DNA from: Prunella strophiata
Lineage: Eukaryota; Chordata; Aves; Passeriformes; Prunellidae
Length of the DNA stretch: 64,000 bases
Assembly: GCA_036583965.1 (NCBI GenBank)
Contig: JAZBQD010000021.1
Span: forward strand, 20,303,620 to 20,367,619
Direction of reading: 5' to 3'
Shown: positions 59,271 through 64,000 of the stretch, piece after piece
Position numbering within the stretch: position 1 is the stretch's first letter
Layout of the letters: every line of letters starts with the position of its first letter
The notes under the pieces: model-generated
What the model was told of the DNA's origin: nothing
The model's database searches: none
Seen by the model: only the letters and a program-made list of their open reading frames with translations
Position numbers and translations under genes: made by a program

Positions 59271-60344
59271 TGGAAATTCTCTGTGGAAACTCCTTCCCTG
59301 CACTCTTGCAGCCACCCCTTGCCTCCCCACAATCCCTTCCCTTTGCCCATTTCCCTGGCAGCTCTCCCTCCATTCTCCTGGCATAGCAGCCAGCTGGGAA
59401 TGTGGTGTGCCCTCACTCACCTCCTGCCACCAGCACGGCTGGGCTCACAGGATGGGAATGGAGCATCCCAGAGGACAGAAAGGGAGCATCCTGGCATGGA
59501 GCTCCTGTGCCACGTTCCAGGGGTTGCCAGCAAGGAACGGGGCTGCTGCTGTGCTGATGCTGCACTTGCCACTAATGAAATATTGTAATGCAGTCCCTTA
59601 AAGTGACACCGTGCTGAGCACAGTAGGTTTCACTCCCATGGCCAGGATTCACTCCCAGGGCCAGCAAAGAGCATGGAAATTCTCCTCTCTTTACTAATGG
59701 AACAGCCAACTGAACTCTGCTCCTGCCTCTACCTGGGACAAGTTAGAAATGTCAAGATCTCCCAAGTCACTGAAAAGTGTTGAGCTTTACTGAAGTCTCA
59801 ACTATTGGGAAACAATTCGTGAGGTTCCTCGTGCTTTCCAAAGATACAGATAATTCAGATTCAGAGCCTGGACTTTACCTTTTCTATCACCTCCACTGAA
59901 CTTTAATCGTACATTTATTTAAACTTCTGGGCATGTCTATTTATTTATCAGAATAAGAAAATTAGTGTCATACTATTATGTCTTCTTTGAGATACAGATA
60001 CTCAATATGGAAAAACCACTGGATTCTCCTACAGTAAAGCCTGAAGACCAACATAAACACCAGACACACACAAGGTTTTGTGACATCCCCAGGCAGAAGA
60101 GAAGAACCCTACAGAGAAAGTTTCACCAGAAAAAAAAATATGGAAAAAGAACCAAGTTACTCCTGCAAAAGTGACCAGGAAGTTCCTGGGCTCCACCAGG
60201 GATCTTGGTGCACCATCTGCATGGATCAGCTCCAGGCCACCCAAACCCACGTCTGATCCCAGGGCGGCAGCTCGCCAACAGAGCCTTCAGAGCCCTCGAA
60301 AAGCTCTTTTCTTGCCCTGTGTTCTCTTCACCCCCATTTGCCCC

Positions 60345-60670
60345 CTTTCATATTTAACCCAGATAAGGGAAATGTGAGTGACAAGCGGGCGCTGCCGCCG
60401 CTGGAGCGGGATCGCGCTCCCGCCCGTGTGAAACGCCGCTCTGGAAGCAATTTGTCTTCCCGTCTCATTTCACATGGGAAGCCCATCCGCCAGCGGGGCC
60501 GTGCCCCCGCCCGGCCCCTCCCTCCGGGAGCCCGGCACACAAGGGGACATTGTCCCCCCTGAATGACAAACAGTTTTGTGACGCCGAGGCTGGAAAGCGC
60601 ATCAGACAGGTGCAGGGAAGCTTGGAAAATCGGTGCGTACGCGGCGCCGCGGTTTGGGGACAAGTTAATT
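60345..60670. promoter_or_regulatory. CpG-rich islet
   Basis: Nearly 30 CpGs by eye in about 300 bases (gcgggcgctgccgccg, gcgggatcgcgctcccgcc, gtgcgtacgcggcgccgcgg). It is free of transposon sequence and is the CpG-rich element nearest the upstream edge of the window. It could be an enhancer, a leader exon or a promoter; no TATA box or recognised exon decides this. Confidence 0.45.
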
Positions 60671-61077
60671 CCTAGGGAGAATACACACGGAATGCCAACA
60701 ATGGGCTGGGAGGAAGCGAGCGGGCTGGGGCCGTGGGGGGCTCCAGGCTCTGCCCCTCTTTCTCAGCTCTCCCACCACATGCAAGGCTCCAGCTCCATCA
60801 GGACGGATCGCTTCTTCCAGCAAACCTGGGTTTGTGGAGCTGTAACCACGGCTCAGCCGAGGAACATGGACACAACAGGCACAGCTTCCAAACTCTAAGC
60901 TCGTCTGAAAGAAGCAACTTCACTGCCCAACCAGGATAAAGTACAGAAAGCATTTGTAGGGAAGGTGGGGAAAAAGCCCTTTACCCCGAAGGCAGAGCAG
61001 CCTTGCACTGCTGGTACATTCACAACACAACACTGGCTGGTTTTGGTGGAGCCCGGTGACAGGGCAAGGAGCAAGGC

Positions 61078-61300
61078 CATGAACTAAACCACAAGAAGTT
61101 CCACCTCAACACGAGGAAGAACCTCTGTCCATGAAGGGTGGCAGAGCACTGGAACAGCTGCTCAGGGATGTGAGGTCTCCCTCTCTGGAGACATCCCAAA
61201 TCCACCTGGACATGTTCCTGTGTCACCTGCTCCAAGTGCCCCTGCCTTGGGCTGGATGATCTGCAGAAGCCCCTTCCAATCCTAAATATTTGGTGATTCC
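61078..61300 (+). mobile_element. CR1 3' end of the 'ttccacctcaacacgagg' class, sense
   Basis: agaagttccacctcaacacg, aggaagaacctctgtccat, ggcagagcactggaacagc, cctctctggagacatccc, acatgttcctgtgtcacct, ggctggatgatctgcagaa and gccccttccaatcctaaat. A separate CR1 subfamily, the only copy of it seen in this window. Confidence 0.92.
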
Positions 61301-61773
61301 AGTCATGGCATCTCCTGGAGCTCCAACTCCATTTGATCAATTTCCCCTATATAAGGGATTTTTAAGCACAGATAACAAATCCCAGGTAACTGCTAGGACA
61401 TGTCCCTGCAGGAACCATTCCAGGCCAGTTACAGACAAGTGACCCCACCAAGACACACCAAAAATCAGGAAGGCCAGGTGAGCTCCGCTGCCACCACAGC
61501 ACCAACTTATTCAGCGATCTTAAGGTTTTTTGTTGTATTTTTAAATATGCACCAAGTGGTTCATACAACAAAAAACACAGAGCCAAGACCTTGGAAACCA
61601 CAGCTGGTGTATAATAACTGCACCACCTCTAAAGACCACTTTTAAGTCCTCATCACACCCAAGGTTTCATCCAAAAGCACCACCACATCCAATGATTACA
61701 CCCTCTTCAGCAACCTGCCACACTTGCACATCAGAGCAGGGAACTAATTCAGCTGGAAACAAATAGAGCCAGA

Positions 61774-61813
61774 CAAAAAAAAAAATATTTTTTAAAAATA
61801 AAAATAAAATATT
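61774..61813. repeat. AT-rich low-complexity tract
   Basis: A run of A followed by tattttttaaaaataaaa repeats. Confidence 0.75.
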
Positions 61814-63281
61814 CTGTCTCTAATCCAGTTCTGACAGGCCCACAAGCAGCTGAGCCGGCACAACGGATGGGAAGCATTTGAGCCTGGACTGCAGCAGAAG
61901 GAGCTGACATGAAATATCCTTTTTAACAGGTTTACAGAAAACCAAGACTAGCAACAGAAATTACAACATGCAGAAAAGGTCTTAATTCCCTCCACCCCAA
62001 TAAATATATTTCTGTATTCAACATTTAAGCAGGAAGCAGATCAAAAACCAGACTCAAATGAGGTGTTTTTCATGAAAGCCATATGGGAACGCCGCTGTTG
62101 GATCCCTGCAGCCACCCCCACCGGCCTCACTGCTGCCCAGGACCACAACTTGTTGGAGCAGCTGCACTGACTCAGGCAGCAGAGCCACGCCGGGCTCTGG
62201 CCACGCTGCCAGGAGGGAGATCCACCCGACTGGGAAGGACTGGGGAGGACCAGGATCCACCCAGGCTGTTAGTCAGCCCTCAGCACTGCACGCAACGCTC
62301 CGGTGGGTACAACTGACATTCAGACCACTGTAAAGCTGCTCTGCCTTGACAAAAATAATTTAAAAATGCATCACTACTGCCAGATGTGAAAAATTCCTCC
62401 CGTCTGGTTTCCTGGAGGGAGCAGGAAGGGAGGCTGTGGGGACACCTCGCCCCACACGCGTCTGGGTCGCTCCTGCTCGGCTTCCAGTGGTACCTCTCGG
62501 CAGGGAGCACCTCTCCATCTCTCCCAGACAAGGTGGCCCAAGCCCACGCAGGGAAACAGCACCACATCCTCATGAGGAAGAGCCCCTGGCAGGAGCCCGG
62601 GCTCGGGAGCAGTTCGTGCCGTGCCGGTACGGCCGACGTGCGCCGGCACCGTGCTGAGCTGGCAGCCGGCCCCACTCATGTGCCTTTCCTGCAGCCTCTT
62701 CCAGCTGCTCCTCAGGGGAGCCTGCTGGGACAGAGCCCTCCAGCCAGGAGAGCTCCAGCAGCCTCCTCCTCACCAGCGCTTCCCACAGAGCAGCCCCGGG
62801 TCCGGGGATTCGGTGACCGCACCGTACCTGGAGGGTTCTGGTGGGACAGAGGTGCTTCAGAGACCACCAGGGCTCCCACTTCACCTGGAGCTGAGGATTT
62901 GACCCTAATCCCATCCACACAGATGTCTGAAGGATCTCACTATGACAGACACACCTGCCCCACTGTACCTCAGCTCCCTGAAGCCAGAGGTGCTCCACTA
63001 CGCTCCCCAAGGAATATTTCCACAACACAGGATGATATTCCCCAAGCAGCTTTTCTAAAATCCATATTTGTATTCCCCGAGCAGTTTTTTGATGACACCT
63101 CTGCAACGTCTGGTGACCAGTTTGGATTTCTACACGATTTTCACAGCTATAATGATCTGTCATTTACAGATAACTCCACAGAAAGTTGTCTTTACATGTT
63201 GTTTCCTTTGGAGCTGTTGGTTCCTTGTCCCTCACAGCACTCAGAGTCTGAGGAACCAAATTGTTTGGGGAAGTTTCTTTA

Positions 63282-63505
63282 ACAGAATCCTAGAATAATT
63301 TGGGTCAGAAGGGACCTTAAAGCTCATCCAGTCCCACCCCTGCCATGGCAAGGACACCTTCCACTATGCCAGGTTGCTCTAAGCCCTGTCCAACCTGGCC
63401 TTGGGCACTGCCAGGGATCCAGGGGCAGCCACAGCTGCTCTGGGCACCTGTGCCAGGGCCTGCCCACCCTCAGAGCCAGGAATTCCTTCCCAATATTCAG
63501 CTCCT
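63282..63505 (-). mobile_element. CR1 3' end, antisense
   Basis: acagaatcctagaataattt, gggtcagaagggacctta, tgccatggcaaggacacct, ccaacctggccttgggcac, cagctgctctgggcacctg and aattccttcccaatattc. About 224 bp. Confidence 0.95.
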
Positions 63506-64000
63506 AAGTTTGACCCCGTTATTAAGTGAAGACAGTGCCCATCAAGCCGAGCTGCTGTGACAAGTGACCTGTGCTCAGGGTTGGAAGATGCACCACAACA
63601 AGGTGAGGAAACAGAGCAAGTAAAAAAATAATAAAGGTAGAAGTCAAAGCTCATTTTCATAAATTTTCCCCATCCCTCCTCTCAGCAGCTGGAATTTACC
63701 CCCACAGCTGCCTGGGGGCTTCATGAAGGACAGATCTGGAACCCACCACTCAGTTTTTAAGTTTAAGAATCCTTCACCACCCCCCAGAAGACACAGAAGC
63801 TGCCTCTCAGAATAAAAGCACTTTCTATTAAACCACAAGCACATAACACTCCCCATCCATAAGAAAACACACAGCAACTTTTTCCTAGCATTACTCCCAA
63901 AGACCAGACAGGTCAGGAAGAGCCATCAGCAGAATTCACTCTTCTCAAAGGAGCTGTGGGTTGTGAGCCCTGCCCAGCTCTGCTGCACAGGGTGTGTGTC

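Larger units (their letters stand above)
11670..64000 (-). other. Upstream non-coding DNA, probably the large 5' intron(s) of ANKRD11
   Basis: The acceptor at 11670 shows that transcription enters from higher coordinates. No protein-coding exon of a neighbour was recognised on either strand. In particular, I saw no trace of the N-terminus of SPG7, which adjoins the ANKRD11 promoter head-to-head in mammals. The simplest reading is that the window ends inside the gene. Non-coding leader exons could be present but cannot be recognised by eye. Repeat-free stretches in which I see nothing definable include 12170-13820, 14170-15330, 17100-19490, 21560-22960, 25080-26260, 27580-29290, 32345-33690, 40090-41290, 42560-43950, 44100-47530, 49350-51540, 51860-53400, 54710-57420, 61310-63280 and 63510-64000. 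Confidence 0.6.

Noticed and set aside
1..64000. CRISPR arrays, operons, insertion sequences or other prokaryotic features
   Set aside because: None seen. The only regular array is a contiguous minisatellite without spacers, and gene structure is eukaryotic with introns.
41970..64000. SPG7 or another head-to-head neighbour on the plus strand
   Set aside because: No open frame resembles the SPG7 N-terminus, membrane segments or AAA+ domain, so the shared promoter region is not in the window.

Overview
The window is nuclear DNA from a bird. Two lines of evidence agree. First, about 36 short pieces of the avian CR1 non-LTR retrotransposon are scattered over both strands (roughly 6.7 kb, about a tenth of the window). 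Almost all are 3' ends, and many keep the terminal attctgtg/attctatg octamer. Second, the only recognisable coding sequence is two exons of a vertebrate gene, ANKRD11 (ankyrin repeat domain 11, a large chromatin co-regulator), on the minus strand. CR1 composition would suit a neoavian or passerine bird, but the species cannot be fixed from this sequence alone. No bacterial, viral or plasmid gene organisation is present.

Layout, read in the direction of ANKRD11 transcription (right to left). From 64000 down to 11670 there is about 52 kb of DNA with no exon I can recognise; it is most simply the large 5' intron (or introns) of ANKRD11, with any non-coding leader exon inside it unidentified. At 11669-11525 lies the start-codon exon: 58 bases of 5' leader with three tiny upstream ORFs, then 29 codons beginning MPKGGC. 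A 7,054-bp intron follows (11524-4471), then a 139-bp coding exon (4470-4332; 46 codons plus one base). From 4331 to 1 is the next intron; the exon that would continue the protein (towards the ankyrin repeats) lies outside the window. The two exons join in frame with gt/ag borders.

The rest is intronic: CR1 fragments, a striking 14-copy 31-bp minisatellite (20494-20937), small tandem duplications, low-complexity tracts, one intragenic CpG island (about 41.97-42.45 kb), two smaller CpG-rich islets (57.5-58.0 and 60.37-60.66 kb), and several repeat-free segments whose make-up (retained CpGs next to TAAT- or octamer-like motifs) suggests conserved regulatory elements. The best individual candidates are a triple 11-bp-phased AP-1/NF-E2-like array at 1012-1044 and an 18-bp perfect octamer-like dyad at 30030-30047.

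I looked for an undescribed system and did not find one. The long open frames in the window (up to 359 codons) are explained by GC-rich sequence, by a repeat unit that lacks stop codons, or by reading across antisense CR1. Identification of ANKRD11 rests on remembered family sequence; no search was run.
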